In this document: piece after piece, positions 23,301 to 35,798 of the stretch
How the letters are laid out: the number at the start of each line of letters is the position of its first letter
How positions within the stretch are numbered: the stretch's first letter is position 1
DNA from: Podocnemis expansa
Lineage: Eukaryota; Chordata; Testudines; Podocnemididae
Length of the DNA: 64,000 nucleotides
Reading direction: 5' to 3'
NCBI GenBank assembly: GCA_007922195.1
Contig: ML681996.1
Span: 18,343,218 to 18,407,217 of the forward strand
The notes under the pieces: model-generated
Seen by the model: only the letters and a program-made list of their open reading frames with translations
What the model was told of the DNA's origin: nothing
Databases searched by the model: none
Program-made: the position numbers and the translations under genes

Positions 23301-24175
23301 AGACTTGGTCACTTATTTCAGTGGAGCCTGTCTTTCTGAACCATTCTGTCTCTCGGTGTCAGTTTTACCCCTTGACTGGGTTTGGAACCCTTGAAGTTTT
23401 CAATCATCCTCCCAGCTCCTACCCAAAGCTCACTGTGCACTTGGGGAATTGGTGATGACTAGGTTAAATCTTCTAGTTAGCTATCCACTGGATGATGTAT
23501 CAATAAATGTTGTTGTTGTTGCTGTTTAGAAGTATTGGGTCAAATCCTTTGGAGTCAATGGAGTCTTCCAATTTACACTGAGTTGAGGATTTGGTCTATT
23601 GAAATCAATGCAAGAGATTGTATTAAATTAGATCTCATTAATACTGTTTCTTCATTTTGTTTTATTGGAACCCTTTTGACTTGCTCAGAGGCTTGAAATG
23701 TGAACACTGGGAAGAGACACAGACACAATATAGCAGCAATTGTGCACTGTTACATTTTGTATTAAATAACTGCATAAAAATATAAGTTGTTAGTAGGTAT
23801 TTAGTCAAACGATACTACATGATCAGTATGAGAATTAGATATGTGTTCTGAGTTTCCATTTAGTCTGAATACTCTAAATATCTTATGATATGTTCCCCTT
23901 GATGCCTGCTTGAAATGCCATTCAGAAAAATTGTAGCACAATATTATGAACTGGGTTGCACAGGTGCTAAGGTGTGCAAAGGGAAGAACTCCTGCAAAAC
24001 CCTCCCAAAGCCTTGGGGAAGGAAGGAGTGATAGCATTTGACAAAACAATTAATTGTTTTCATCGCAACACTCCATGTACCTATTAATCTAGTATGGGGA
24101 TGGGTAATAATTACGTATTGGTATGAATTTCTCTGGGATGAGAAAACTGGGAAACAGGGAGAGGTGAGTTGTAAC
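20369..24175. other. Long stretch without a recognised gene
   Basis: AT-rich DNA with small simple repeats (poly-T near 22690, a short GTT run near 23508-23522) and a degenerate module near 23550-23620. Frames are under 95 codons and none resembles a known protein. Confidence 0.5.
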
Positions 24176-24179
24176 CTAT

Positions 24180-24245
24180 AAAAGCTTAATTTTTTAACAA
24201 ATGTGTTAGTCTTTACAATGCCACAAGACTCCTGATTTGTTTTGA
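24180..24245 (+). mobile_element. PLE tail fragment
   Basis: Contains 'tgtgttagtctttacaatgc' followed by 'cacaagactcctgatttgtt', matching the PLE terminal sequence after the hairpin. It lies immediately left of the next MITE. No clear duplication. Confidence 0.7.
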
Positions 24246-24274
24246 GGGGCAGGGAAGGAATCTTACGTCTCTAA

Positions 24275-24789
24275 GGCTATGTCTACACTTAGATTGTTAA
24301 ATCAATTTAACTTAAAATTGATTTAATTAAATCATAATAAAAATCATTAAGTCAATTAAGTTAAATAGATTTAACATGGCCAAACCAAAAACCCAAATTG
24401 AACTAACATGTCCATGGACAGGACTTGCTAGTTCAATCTAGGAGAGGGGCACCCTGGGGGTATGGTAAGATGGCCCCAAAGAAGGGCTGTACCCCAACCC
24501 AATATATAGGAAGAGGAAGGCACCCTAGAAAGGAGGACAAACTCTGTTAAATCAAAGTAATGCTTATTTCAATTTAACACAGCTACCCTGGTTTATTTCA
24601 AACTAATACGACTGGAATAACCCTTGTTTCAATTTTAAGACAAGTTTTACCATTTTGATATAACCTTTCCTTACTTCAAACTGAGGGAGGTCCTTAGTTT
24701 GATCTAAGGAAAGGTAGTGAGGCTATGCACTACATTAACTTGGTTTAATCATCATCATTTCAATTTAAAGTGTAAGTGTAGACAAAGCC
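24275..24789. mobile_element. Harbinger-type MITE, AT-rich subfamily
   Basis: A 515-bp element with ends GGCTATGTCTACACTTA and a reversed GGCTTTGTCTACACTTA, and flanks TAA (24272-24274) and AAA (24790-24792). The interior uses TTAAATCAATTTAA modules instead of the GTTGAC modules of other copies, like the left head of 3591-4722. Confidence 0.85.
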
Positions 24790-25092
24790 AAAGTATACAT
24801 AGTGCTCCTGTGCTCTTGTGACAGCATGGACTTTCTTCCACTGACAGTTTTATTGAGGTCAGTAGCAGTTTTGTTCGGCTATAGTGCTATTCAGCCAGTG
24901 TTTAATAATATGATAACAAATAAACAATACTGTAACGGTTTTTCAAAACTGTCAGTTTTTCAGTATATTGATCATTATTTAAAAAGCTGAGCAAATATCT
25001 TTCAGTGAGACAACAAAAGCTACCATTTTGCTGTAGCTTCACAGATAGTGAAATTGTTCTAGAGATAGGAAGTACAGAGAGGCAGAGACTAG
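24790..25092. other. Stretch without a recognised gene
   Basis: Nothing beyond short chance frames. Confidence 0.45.
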
Positions 25093-25205
25093 TCATAGAG
25101 CTTAATGCCAGAAAGGACCAACACATCACCTAGTCTGATCTCCTCTATGATACCACCGAGCACCTGCACATTAAACCCAACAACCAAAATTAGACAAAAA
25201 TATTA
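25093..25205 (-). mobile_element. CR1-like LINE tail, antisense
   Basis: Reads 'tcatagagcttaatgcc', 'agaaaggacca', 'cctagtctgatctcct', the reverse complement of a CR1-type 3' end (AGGAGATCAGACTAGG...CTATGA). Non-coding 3' fragment only. Confidence 0.7.
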
Positions 25206-26137
25206 CAGTCCACTCAAATACATGAGAAAGGTAAGATACTTTACAGCTCTAAGATAAGGACTTGTTTTCCATATTCATGGATGACAGTTGGAAATGAGGT
25301 TAGATTTGTTCATCAGCAAAAACATTTCTAAAATAGAACTTTCTTAACAAAAAGCCATCTACGTCTTTTTTTCCACACATTAGAGTTCTGAGCAGCATTT
25401 TCTATATCTCACACTATGGCCCATCATCATGAATTTGGAGTCACAGAACTGAACCTTTATGGCAGTGAAAAATGCCTTTGAAGTCAAAAGATCATCGCTC
25501 TAGTGCAAAGTCATCTGATTTTGCAGGATCAAGTTATATGCCTTCAAGTCAAGATAGCGGCAGGTGATTTGATCATTAGGGGTTTTTTTCTTTTATTATT
25601 ATTTATGAAAATGCATTTTATTGATAAACTGCTTTATAATTAAATGAAGTGAATATAACATCTTTTTTTGTCATAGCATAGCTTTTTCCTTTGCCTTAAG
25701 AAGTGCTACACTTGTGTATTGCAAGAATAGACTCCTCTGGAAATTTAATTGTATTGTGAACTGCATCTACAGATACTTTTAAGAGTTTCTGAGTTTCAAG
25801 GTCACAAAATAAAAATTCTGTAGAATGAGCAAAAGGGTATTTCTGCTTTGAAATGCAACTTTGATTGACAAAGTAAAGCAAATAGCTAGAAACTCCTAAG
25901 GTTTTTTTTTTTTTTAAAGAAATCTCAACAATAAATCCCAGAGGAGGATTGACTTCAGGAAGCATTCAGATCCATTCAAAGGTATTTTCACTTCTGCTTT
26001 TCAGTGCTCATACTAAAAATGTCCAGCAATTTAGAGACTTTGAATAGAAAAGTATTGGCATAGCAAACATACTTTAACGTTATTTTCTATGTATGTATAG
26101 CCCAGCTGTTAAGATGCTGCTAAAAATTAGAGATGTG
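25206..26137. other. Stretch without a recognised gene
   Basis: AT-rich, with an 89-codon antisense frame (25696-25965) that I do not recognise and regard as chance. Confidence 0.5.
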
Positions 26138-26300
26138 CCATAGATTTATAAATTCCAAAGTCAGAAGAGACCATTGTGAGGACCTAGTCTGACCTCTTGC
26201 ATATCTTAGTCAATAGAACTTTCCCAAAAATAATTCCTAGTGTATCTTTCAGAAATAAATCATCCAGTTATCTCCACTATTTAACACAAAAGCTCAGGGA
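26138..26300 (-). mobile_element. CR1-like LINE tail, antisense, second copy
   Basis: Starts 'ccatagatttataaattcca', then 'gtcagaagagaccattgtga' and 'cctagtctgacctcttgca', matching the block order at 25093-25205 and extending further into the 3' UTR. Strongly diverged. Confidence 0.65.
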
Positions 26301-27971
26301 GTGGTATCTGCCCATTTTTCTCACTGAAGATATTAAATGTTTTTCCAGCTCATTACTAAAATTGTATAATGGAATAGGGCCAAAAACTAATCTCAGCAGA
26401 ATCATCCTGTGCAGATGATGTGACTGCTACAGCAGCAGCAGCAGGGAGGAGGTGGAAAGAGGATAAATAGGAGGTTAACATTTAGCAATTTCTACTACAG
26501 GACCAGGGCCAAGTGTTTACCTCTGGGAAGGGACCTTTCTGTAGATCTGGGTGAGCAGCAGTGATGAGAGAACTTCAGGATGGGAAAGGCAACCTTACTG
26601 GAGATATGCTTTGAAATAATCCCAGAGCTGTTGTGGCAGTGTATCATCATGTTGTGACTTATACCTCTGGAAAAGCAGGTCACCTTTACCTTGAAGCTGG
26701 CATCCCCAATTAAGCATAGGGAGTTCAGTTGTTGGAGCCATTTTCATGCAAGTGCATGATGCCAGACAAAGGATACTGTTACACTGGACTATAAATTCTG
26801 GTAATGCACTGGAGACTGAGAACTTTGCATGCATCATGGTCTAGATTGTATTGGAGCTGGTATGCAAGCTGTTAAATGTTTAAAAGATTAATTGTTTAAT
26901 TAAACATTGTCCTTCAGAGGAGCTATGCTGAGGCCTATCTGACTGAAGTCAGTGGTGCCATATAGCACTGAGTGCTCTGCCTCTTCCCCCCTTAGAGCCT
27001 AGATGGCTGACGCTGATTTGCCTTGAAGCTCCTTCCCCAAGCTCTGTCAGCACTGGGCCTCCAGCAACTGCTAGCTCTGAGGCAGTTCAGTGGGGCCAAG
27101 CCAGCCAGAAAAACTCATCGCTGCCTGGGGTGATGCCTTGGGCAGAGGGAGCTGAGGAGGCCAGAGAGCTCAGAGTGTTCGTCAGCAATAGGTGATCTTT
27201 AAGAGCCTACAAGTCTTTTATCTCCTGACACTGTGTCTCTTGGAGCTGGGACCATTTTTGAAAATGACGTTGAAGCCACAGGTGGCTGCTCCTGAATGAC
27301 ACCTCAGACTCAGACAGACTGCATGCATTTATTTTCAATTAAAACAATCTTAGATGGCCATCAAAAGACTTCTGTGTGCCCTTAGTAAAGTGCTAGTAAA
27401 ATATTCTTGTGAGAGATGTAGATCTCTTCCACTTTGTATATACATCACACACAAACTTTGTGTGTACATAATTTGAATACATTTGAAAACATAGCATTTC
27501 CCCAGGCAGGGCAGATTTTAAAGCCTCGTGTGACAGAGTCAGACTAGAGGGTTTCCAAAGAGTTCTAGAAAGCCAATAAATTAGCCTCAGGCTCAGCAAG
27601 TCCCTTTTCCCCTTGTAGCTGAGTAGTGGTTACTCCAGATTAATTAGCACACCTTAAGATAATTAAAGCTCTGACCAGGACTTGTTAAAAAGTCTTCCCT
27701 CCAGAGAAAAGGTGTAGCTGGAGTGTAAGTGTGAGGAGAGCTACATGAGTCTGTGAGAGAAGGCAAGGTGTGGTTGGAAGGCAGGTAGATCTGGAGGAGG
27801 AACAGAACGCTAGTCAGGAAGAGCCTCACAGATACAGAGACTGGGGAAAAGAAAAACCTCTGCCCAAGGAGAGGGGTGGGGGAGAAGGGACGTTTCCCAG
27901 GCCTGGAGGTTTGAGGGAAACAGACCCACCAATGGAGGGAAGTGTAGGACCCACCAAGGTAAAGAAGGAAC
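26301..27971. other. Stretch without a recognised gene
   Basis: Includes a short CAG run (26433-26446). From about 27600 to 27971 the sequence is purine-rich and has the look of an LTR or LINE leader (lacks stops on one strand in places), but I see no ends. The element at 27980 is inserted into it. Confidence 0.4.
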
Positions 27972-27979
27972 GTTATCAG

Positions 27980-28707
27980 CAGTGGCATCGCTAGTGTTGG
28001 GCACCCTGGGCACGTGCCCCAGGTCCCAACGCCAGTGACCCGGATCTCCGGCCCAATTGGGCTGCGGATCCGGGGCCCAATCCTTGGCAGGCTGCGGCTG
28101 CAGCGGCCACGTCTATGGCCAGGGATCCAGGGCCTAGTTGGCCGCTCAGCAGGCCCCACCCCCTGGCCAGGGATAGGGGGAGGGGGAGGCCGTGCCTCTG
28201 CCAGCAGCTAGGCCGCGGGGCAGCCCGGCCCAGCCCATCCCAGCCCGGCCCAGCCAGAAGCTGCTGCGCAGCTGGCTGGCCCCAGATCCCCAGCCAGGTA
28301 CGGGGTCGCTGCGGCCATTGGCGGCCAGGGCCCAGATCCCCAGCTGAGGATCTGGGGCCTGGCTGGCCGCCCCTGGCTGCAGCAGCCCCATCCCCAGCCA
28401 GGGATCCGGGGCCTGGCCGGCCGGCCGTAGCAGCCCCGTCCCCCACTGGGGATCCGGGGCCTGGCTGCAGCCATGGCAGCTCCGTCCTTGGCCGGGGATC
28501 TGGAGCTGCGGCAGTGGGCCCGGCCTCCAGCGGCCGCTTTGGGCCGGGGTGGGTTGGGCTGCGCCGCACTGCACCACGCCCTAGCTGCTGGCGGCGGTGC
28601 CGTGGTCTCCCCCTGGCCCTATCCCAGGCCAGGGGGTGTGGCCTTCTGGCTGGGGGCGGGGCCTGAGCCTGTGCCCCGGTTCCCTCCCCACCCCAGCAAC
28701 GCCCCCG
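27980..28707. mobile_element. GC-rich non-autonomous hAT element
   Basis: A 728-bp element with ends CAGTGGCATCGCTAG and, reversed, CGGGGGCGTTGCTGG, flanked by GTTATCAG (27972-27979) and GTTGTCAG (28708-28715), 7 of 8 identical. The interior is very GC- and CpG-rich, made of diverged 'gatccggggcctggctggcc' units. This could be mistaken for a CpG-island promoter. Frames of up to 192 codons here are compositional. Confidence 0.88.
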
Positions 28708-28715
28708 GTTGTCAG

Positions 28716-29842
28716 ACTAGAGACATGGTCTCTGTTGGATTCATTCTTCTTTATCGAGGCATCCTCCTCCTCTTGCACAGCTGCAACTGCAGGGTAAGTT
28801 AATGTTTAAACAGTTAAATATTCTTATTTTAGAATTTTAATTGAATAGTTCATTAAAAATTTTCACACCGTGAATTGGGATGGGATTGGATACATGTTCC
28901 TGTTATATTGATAAATATTTATTAACAGAATTTATAAACAGAAAGGAATTTTTTTCATGGTACTCCATTTACTCATTGAGCTATGTGACAGGGTTACAAA
29001 TATAAATGCAGAGTAATGTGGAAAGTTCTGTGCTGCTAGTATCTTCCAGAACTCAGCTCTGTTTACCTTAATGAATAAAGGACAGTTTGCCCTCAGGATC
29101 ATTATGGACTTTAACGGCGCTCCTGACAAACTGGGAGACCTTGCTTCTTATTTGCTGACCTACCTAATGAACCCATTTACAGGCCACTTGGACAGATATA
29201 CTTTTCTGTGCATCATCACCTTACTGTGGGGGAAAGGCTTGTGTGTTCCAATGACATCAAGAGTAATTCCATCTGTAGCTTTTGCTCCTAGTAAGGCCAG
29301 GTTAAGAGGGATGGGGAGGGGCGGAATCCAAGAAGTCCTCAACAACAGAGCAGGCAGAGGAAGGCTGATGCCTCAATGGCTATGAAGGAGAAAGAAGGCT
29401 GCAATGGCAAATGGTCTCAGTTGTCATGGTGTGCCAAAACACTGAACCCAGCCACCAACTGCAAAGTTTGTGTGGATCCAGCTGTGTACTGGAGTCCTCA
29501 TGTTAAATATACCACATGCAGGTTTTCATCAGGTACTGTGGCAATGGAGGATTTGGTGACAGGGACATACCTGTGATAGCTGGAGGCCAGCAATCAAAAA
29601 TCAGCAGATAGGCAGCATGATGGTGATATCACACCTTTGCTGGGATAGGGACATCCTTCACCAGTTGCATCTGCAATTGAATAGCTCTCTTCAGGACACA
29701 CTTTTTTCACCCCAAATGAGAAGGGGGAGCTAGAAAATACACTGTGCCCCCAAAATACATTGTCCCATCTCTCCAAGCTGGGAAACTTCATCCAGCAGGA
29801 TCACCATTTCTGCCCTCAAAAGAAGAAAGAGTTAAAATTCAG
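28716..29842. other. Stretch without a recognised gene
   Basis: Host-like sequence followed, from about 29390, by DNA that may be the 5' part of the LINE below, without recognisable motifs. Confidence 0.4.
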
Positions 29843-30680
29843 ATTTGTAATGTGAGAACGTTCATTAACAACCCAAAGAGTGATTGCCCAGAAGAATGAA
29901 CTGCCAGCATGGCCTGGGAGTTATTGGTGTACAACATTGACAATGCTGCTCCCAGCAAAACCTGGCTCGTCAAGATGGAACAGCTAAGGGAGGCCAGTAG
30001 AAGGCGTACGTTATTCTGGAAAGGGAAATAAGACAGTGATTTCACATCCATGGAAATGGTTTCACAGTCAGAAACAAGATTGCTGATGTGCTTCCCAAAA
30101 TCCCTTTACAAAGCAGTGAAAGGCAAATAAATGTCTCTCTGTTTTTACCTCCACTGAAATCAATGTGGCACTGTCATCAACACACATGCCTTAACTATGG
30201 ATTCTCATGATGTGCTCATGGAAAAGTTCTACTATGATCTGGACAACATTCTTGCCTCCATCCACAGGGATGACAAGGTATTTCTCTTGGGTGACTTCAA
30301 TATCCAGGCTAGATGCAACTAGGAAATCCGGAGTAGAACTATTGGTAAGAATGGTGTGGGAAAGAACAAATCAATGGTATCCTGCTCCTGAAAAAGAGCA
30401 CCCAATACAGTTTGAACAGGATGAACATGGTCTTTTGTCAGAATGACCAGTTCAAGACTTCATGGAGGCATCTGAGATCAGAGCATTGGCACCTCCTGAA
30501 CTACATCACTGTCTGAGGTAGAAACCTGCAGGATGTGTGTGTGTGACAAGAGACACAAAGGGATCTGAAGACTGTTGGCATAGCCACCAACTTTGTGCTC
30601 AGTGATGAACATCTGTGGGAAGCCAAGGATATGGAAGACCCAGCATGAAGACAAACTGAAGACAACTGATTTCACAGCCC
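29843..30680 (+). pseudogene. LINE AP-endonuclease remnant
   Basis: Broken frames show YDLDNILASIHRDDK (near 30232-30280), then FLLGDFN (30281-30301), the conserved GDFN box of APE-type endonucleases, and SDEHLWEAKD after the catalytic core. Stops and shifts lie between every block. Confidence 0.75.
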
Positions 30681-31479
30681 TGAAGAATCTGGGACAATGG
30701 GAATGGTTCCAGGCCCAGCTGCACAGTCCCTACCACTTATGCCACCCCCATCCAGGCACACTAGGAGCAACTCAAGTCCATTGTCCAGGAAGCCTGCACC
30801 CAGACTACTGGTATGTATTGACAGGATCAGGACTGGTTTAATGCCAGTGATGCTCAGATCTCCTGGAGTGGAAGCAAGCTGCCCAGCTATTTACAAATCC
30901 ATTAAAAGATGGCACTGTATCACCTGATGAAGGCTAGATTCCCAGTGATGCATCCATGACATGAAGAACAACTGGTGGTTGGAAAAAAACTAGTGAGGTC
31001 CAAGGCTATTCTGACCAATATGACATACATAACTTCTTTCAAGCTACCAAGACAACCTATGGACCCCTCTCCATTGGACAAAATCTCCGACCACCCCATC
31101 CCAGCTCCTAAAGGATGACAGCACCATCTCTCAGTTTTGGAAAGAGCACTTCAAAGTTGTTCTCAATCAAAAGTCCCCCATATTAGAGGAGACCATCCAA
31201 GCCATCCCACAATGCCCTGTGGAAGATTCCTCAGTGATTCACCAACCATTGGAGAGCTGAACTGGACCATTCAACAGATGAAAACAAGCAAAACCTGAGG
31301 AACCTATGAAATACCTGCAAAGGTCTACCATGTTGGTGGCTTTTAGATAACATCAAGACTCTACCAGCTCATCCTCCACCTTTGTGATGAAGAGGACATC
31401 CTGGTCATCTCAAGAAAGCTACCACTGTGACCATCTACAAGAAGAGGAGCAAATCTGACTTTGGGAACTACAGGGGAAT

Positions 31480-32420
31480 TTTCTCCTGTCCATTGTAGGT
31501 AAGAGTATAGCCTATATTCTCCTGGACTGTTTTCATCCCATCACTGAAGAGATCTAAACCCAGTGTGGCTGACAGCCATCCTTGGGCACTGCAGCTATGG
31601 TCTTTGTTATGAAACAGATACAAGAAAAATGTTGAGAGCAAAATCAAGAATCATTCCTTGCCTTCATTGACCTGACCAATTTGTTTGATTTCTTAAATTG
31701 CGAAGCACTGTGGATTGTCCTCTAATGCCTGGATTGCCCACTGAAATTTGTCACTTTTCTAAGATTTTGCCACCATCCTGAGCAGATCTGAAACCGATGC
31801 CTTCCATATCCATACCAGCATCAAACAAAGTTGTGTGATTGCTCCCACACTGTTCACTGTCTACTTGTCGGTCATCATCTATCTTATTGAGATGACCTAC
31901 TACCTGGCATCAATAACCAATATTGACTGGAAGGGAAGATCTTCTGTCTCAGTTGTTTCTGGGGGAAAAAGAAAACACCCCCCCCCAATTCACTATTAAG
32001 GATATCCATGACCTTCAGCTTGTGCATTACTGTTATGTGATAGCTCACTCTGCACATGATTTCCAACTGATACTAGATCTTTTCAGTGCTTTATATAAGT
32101 GTCTTGAGCTGCCCTTGAACATTGTCAAGATGAAGATTCTCCACCAACCTCCCTCACGCCAGTTGAACAGCCCTCATGCCATCTACATAAATGAAGACAC
32201 TCAGGAGTACATGAAGCGCTTCCTGTATCTCAGCAGCTCTCTCCCCAAATGGGCTACCACTCATGAAGAAGCCCAGTACCACATCAACTGTCAGTGCTAC
32301 ACTCAAGCTGCAACAACATCTGTCTAAAACCAGAGACCTTTGAAAGTTGATGAACTTCCTGGTTTATAATGTCACCATACTGACCACCCTCCTCTATTGC
32401 AGCAAAACTTGGACTATCTA
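31480..32420 (+). pseudogene. LINE reverse transcriptase remnant
   Basis: Shows AFIDLTNLFDF (motif A, near 31662-31695), IKQSCVIAPTLFTV (motif B, near 31818-31862) and, near 32010-32060, DLQLVHYCYVIAHSAHDFQ where the catalytic motif C should be. The Asp pair of motif C is lost. The following LNIVKMKILHQPP and LYLSSSL blocks are typical of the region after motif C. Confidence 0.78.
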
Positions 32421-32935
32421 GCATCAAATCTTAGGAAACAAAGAGGAGGACCACCAGACTAGCACAAGCGTCCTCCATGAAGCTCTGTTCACCAGCTCTG
32501 AAGCCATGCTCTTGAGGAATCAACTCTGATGGATAAATCATTACATTCAGATGTCTGAGAATCACCTCTTCTCTTCGGACTATGCTAAAAGTGTAGCCAA
32601 AGGAAATGGCATAAAAAACCCCCTCACCCTCAAGCACAGAGGCATAGTTATTAACAGCTGGGAGGAACAAGCTGCTGGCCACTTGGTGTGGAAGAACCTG
32701 GGTTCATAAAGGCATGTGTCATTTTGAGGACCAGTGATTCAACACCAACGTAGAACAGCAGGGGCAGAGGAAGTAGAAGGAGACTAACCCAGAGCTATGA
32801 ATTTCACTTCCCCGTGCAACAACATGCTATTAAGAATATGTGCATCCAGAATCAGGCTCCTTAGTCATCTGAATATCCACCAAGCCTGATGGATGGCATC
32901 CTCACCTTCAGGGATTGACTACAATGGACAAAAGG

Positions 32936-33843
32936 AAGGAATGGTTTAATTGTTGCCTTGGTAGTTGCAAATTGACAAGGAGTGTGCATTTGGTCTTTTG
33001 AAAGAGAGGTGATGTGAATTATGGAATAGGTTGGAAGATGCAGAGCATTATAGCTGCATGTATTTTTCACAATATTTGAGAGAATAAGAGAGAAATCATT
33101 AACAATGGGAGTAAGGCTGAGGTATAGAAACTTCCTCAGCAATTTGAACAGCCAGTAAGACAGTCTGTAGAAAAAGAAAACGGCCAGGGCAATAGTGCCC
33201 AGGATTCCCATTGTTCTTAATTTGAGTCTCAGGTCTGAAAATGTGTAGCTATGCATAAAGGTGTTAAGCCAGGAAAAAGAGAGGGTGGACTTGACTGTGA
33301 GCAATGAAGTCTCTTTTACGGGTGGTAGAATTGCCTTGTTCTGGCATTATTTATTTTACTTTGCATCTGTGCCTTCATACCTTTGTAAAAGACCTATGAA
33401 TTACTTCGGATTTATATATTTTCTGTGTAGAAAGCATTGACACTTCATTACTACTGAAATTTTACCTTATTATTAAACAAAAGTCTATTATATAACAACC
33501 GGAAATAAACCTTAATTAAGGCAATAATTCAACAAAGTAAAACATTGTGGAGGAAGGAGGGACACAATAATTGGGGGGAAGCTGTGGCTTAAGTAGCAAT
33601 ATTTTCAAGACAAGATTAACTTAATTCAGTTTAACATCCTATGTAGACAAACCCTAATTGTTGCCAATAGATGTAACATCAATATTTGCTGCTAATGCTG
33701 TCTCCACGTGGGACTTGATAAGGTTCCATAACTTTTGTTACCTGTACAAATAGTTCCAGAGAGTTTTTTCTTCTTTTTTTTCATTCTCCCTATGATTATA
33801 TTTGGCTTTCTAGTCACACATAATTTTGTAAAAAAAAAAGGGG
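32936..33843. other. Stretch without a recognised gene; MITE end inside
   Basis: A 147-codon antisense frame (32861-33304) runs over the LINE end and is not recognised. At 33590-33654 there is a solitary right end of a Harbinger-type MITE (...CCTATGTAGACAAACCC) with no left partner. A poly-A/poly-G tract at 33830-33847 precedes the next element. Confidence 0.45.
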
Positions 33844-34196
33844 GGGGATATGTCTGCACCGTAAAGTTAATTTAATTTAAGGCACCCTTTCACCAACCGA
33901 TCTGCAGAAGTCAGAGAAGCATGATCATACTACATTCAATGTGCTGGGGATTGCATCCCCATCATTCACACTTGCATCAACAATCAAAGCAGTGCACTGT
34001 CCACAGTGCAGCTAACTGCACTGGCTTTTAGGAATGTTGTTGTCCTCCCATAATGAAACATGCTCCCTCTCCCCACCCTTATTGTCTCAAACAGATGAGT
34101 GCCTTTTCGCACCATATTTTTGAAATCCTTCAATCTCTGCCACAAACACACCATTGCCAGAGAGGAATGAAGTCCACTCCATTCTGTACTATTATT

Positions 34197-34460
34197 GGCT
34201 ATGTCTACACTGAGAGATGAATCAGGATCCAAGCTGCTTGCCAGTGATGGCAGGAGCTGACTCTGACCTGCCTACCACTTGTGGCAAGCAGCTACGGGCC
34301 AGATTGGGCCCTGGGGTGGGACAGTGGGTGGGGACCAGGCCCAGCACTGCCTTAAGCAACCACTTAAATTAATTTAATACAAGCCAAATTTGGAAATGGA
34401 GTTTATTAGGTTGATTTAAGGCTGATTAAGTTGACCTAAGGCTTCACTTTAGACATAGCC
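34197..34460. mobile_element. Harbinger-type MITE nested in the Harbinger relic
   Basis: A 264-bp MITE flanked by ATT (34194-34196, 34461-34463). Ends GGCTATGTCTACACTGAG and, reversed, GGCTATGTCTAAAGTG. The right half carries TTAAGTTGACC modules and the left half a GC-rich piece similar to the 11352-12579 element. Confidence 0.85.
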
Positions 34461-34689
34461 ATTGTGAGCATCACAAGCACCATGCAACTTATTCTGGAGT
34501 ATTTTCATGGCCAAGGCAGGAGCTGCAGCACTGAAAATTGCCTTGTTACTGAAGCTGCCTAGCTAAAAGCATATAATGAAACAAGTCCTGTTTCCTGCAA
34601 GTTGTCATACACCATCTGCAATTGGTGAAGTACCACTTCCAGTCTCCAAACAAGCAGTGGCTCATGGGATAACAAAGTTATGAAATTTT

Positions 34690-35620
34690 GGGATGATGAG
34701 CACTGGCTGCAGAACTTTTGCATGTGAAAGACCACTTTTCTGGAAATTTGTTCAAAACTTTATCCTCCCTAAGACACAAGAATATTTGCTTGAGACTTGC
34801 TCTGGCAGTGGAGAAGAAACTGGCCATCACTCTGTGAAGGCTAGGAACACTAGACTGCTACCAGTCACTTGGGAATCAATTCAGAATTGGAAGTTGCTGT
34901 GATGCAAATGTGACAGGCCATTAATAGATTACTGCTAAGAAGGGTAGAGACTCTTGTAAATGTGCAGGACATAGTGGAAGGCTTTTCCACCATGTTCCCA
35001 AACTGAAGGGTTGGGGGTGGGGGCACAAAAGACAGCACATACATCCCTATCTTAGCACCGGATCACCTTGCCACAGAGTACAAAAACTGGAAGAGATACT
35101 TCTTAATGGTGGTGTAGGTCCTTCTGGATCGCAGGGGATGATTTACCATCATCAACAGAAAGGTCTGGAAAGGTGCATGACAAGCATCTTTAGGAATTTA
35201 GGTCTGTTCAAAAAAGATGCAAGCAGGCATTTTCTTCCTGGACCAAAAAATAAATATTGGCAGTGTTGAAATGCCAATATTGAGCATGAGGAACCCTACC
35301 TACCCCTTGCTCCCTTGACTAATAAAGCATCAGGCTCCTGGGCAGTGAGAAGGAATGTTTAAATAATAGGCTCAGCAATTGCAGAATAGTGGTGGAATGT
35401 GCATTTGGACATGCATTTGCAGTTTGCTCACTAGGTTGGACCTCAGCAAAATTAAAATCCCAGTAGTTATCTTTGACTCCTATGTGCTCCTCATGTCTGT
35501 GAGAAAAGGGAGTAGAAGTTTCTGTTCGGTTGGGTTGTGGAGGCAGATAGAATAGAAAAAAAAAATGAACAATGAGACGCCACTGCAAAGCTGAGAGCCA
35601 ACTGTGGAGTGCTGAGTCTC
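34690..35620 (+). pseudogene. HARBI1-like DDE transposase relic
   Basis: With three or more frameshifts and several stops, the translation shows NVQDIVEGF, then DSTYIPILAPDHLATEYKNW (first catalytic Asp at 35031-35033, in the DGTH position), YF.MVV, FTIIN, GKVHD (second Asp at 35179-35181) and IVVECAFG (catalytic Glu at 35395-35397), followed by a CxLH-region remnant. The order and spacing match PIF/Harbinger transposases. It cannot make a protein. Confidence 0.85.
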
Positions 35621-35798
35621 TGGAAAGCATTGAAAACCTGTTTTTGCAGTTAGACACAGTAATATGTGCAATTTATCTGTGCTGTTGCTTTCCCTGCCAA
35701 TCCCCTATCTATCCCCTACCCCATGCAGTTCTGTTCCCCCCTCCTTACAACTTCCCCCACTGCTCATCCCCTTGTCTTGTCTAGAAAGGCCTTAACTA

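Larger units (their letters stand above)
29843..32935 (+). mobile_element. Decayed APE-type LINE
   Basis: About 3.1 kb of sense-oriented non-LTR retrotransposon, riddled with stops and frameshifts. Order of remnants: apurinic endonuclease, reverse transcriptase, C-terminal region with CxxC-like zinc finger remains (32826-32888, ending SHLNIH). I recognise the arrangement of a single-ORF LINE with AP endonuclease but do not assign a clade. It may begin as early as 29390. Confidence 0.8.

Noticed and set aside
27991..28666. Overlapping frames of up to 192 codons in GC-rich DNA, and a CpG-island-like promoter
   Set aside because: They lie wholly inside a hAT element with 8-bp duplications. The peptides are low-complexity products of a GC-rich repeat on both strands.
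32861..33304. 147-codon antisense frame with a hydrophobic segment
   Set aside because: Runs across the decayed LINE end into unrelated DNA, no family resemblance, no start context or splice signals; chance in AT-rich DNA.
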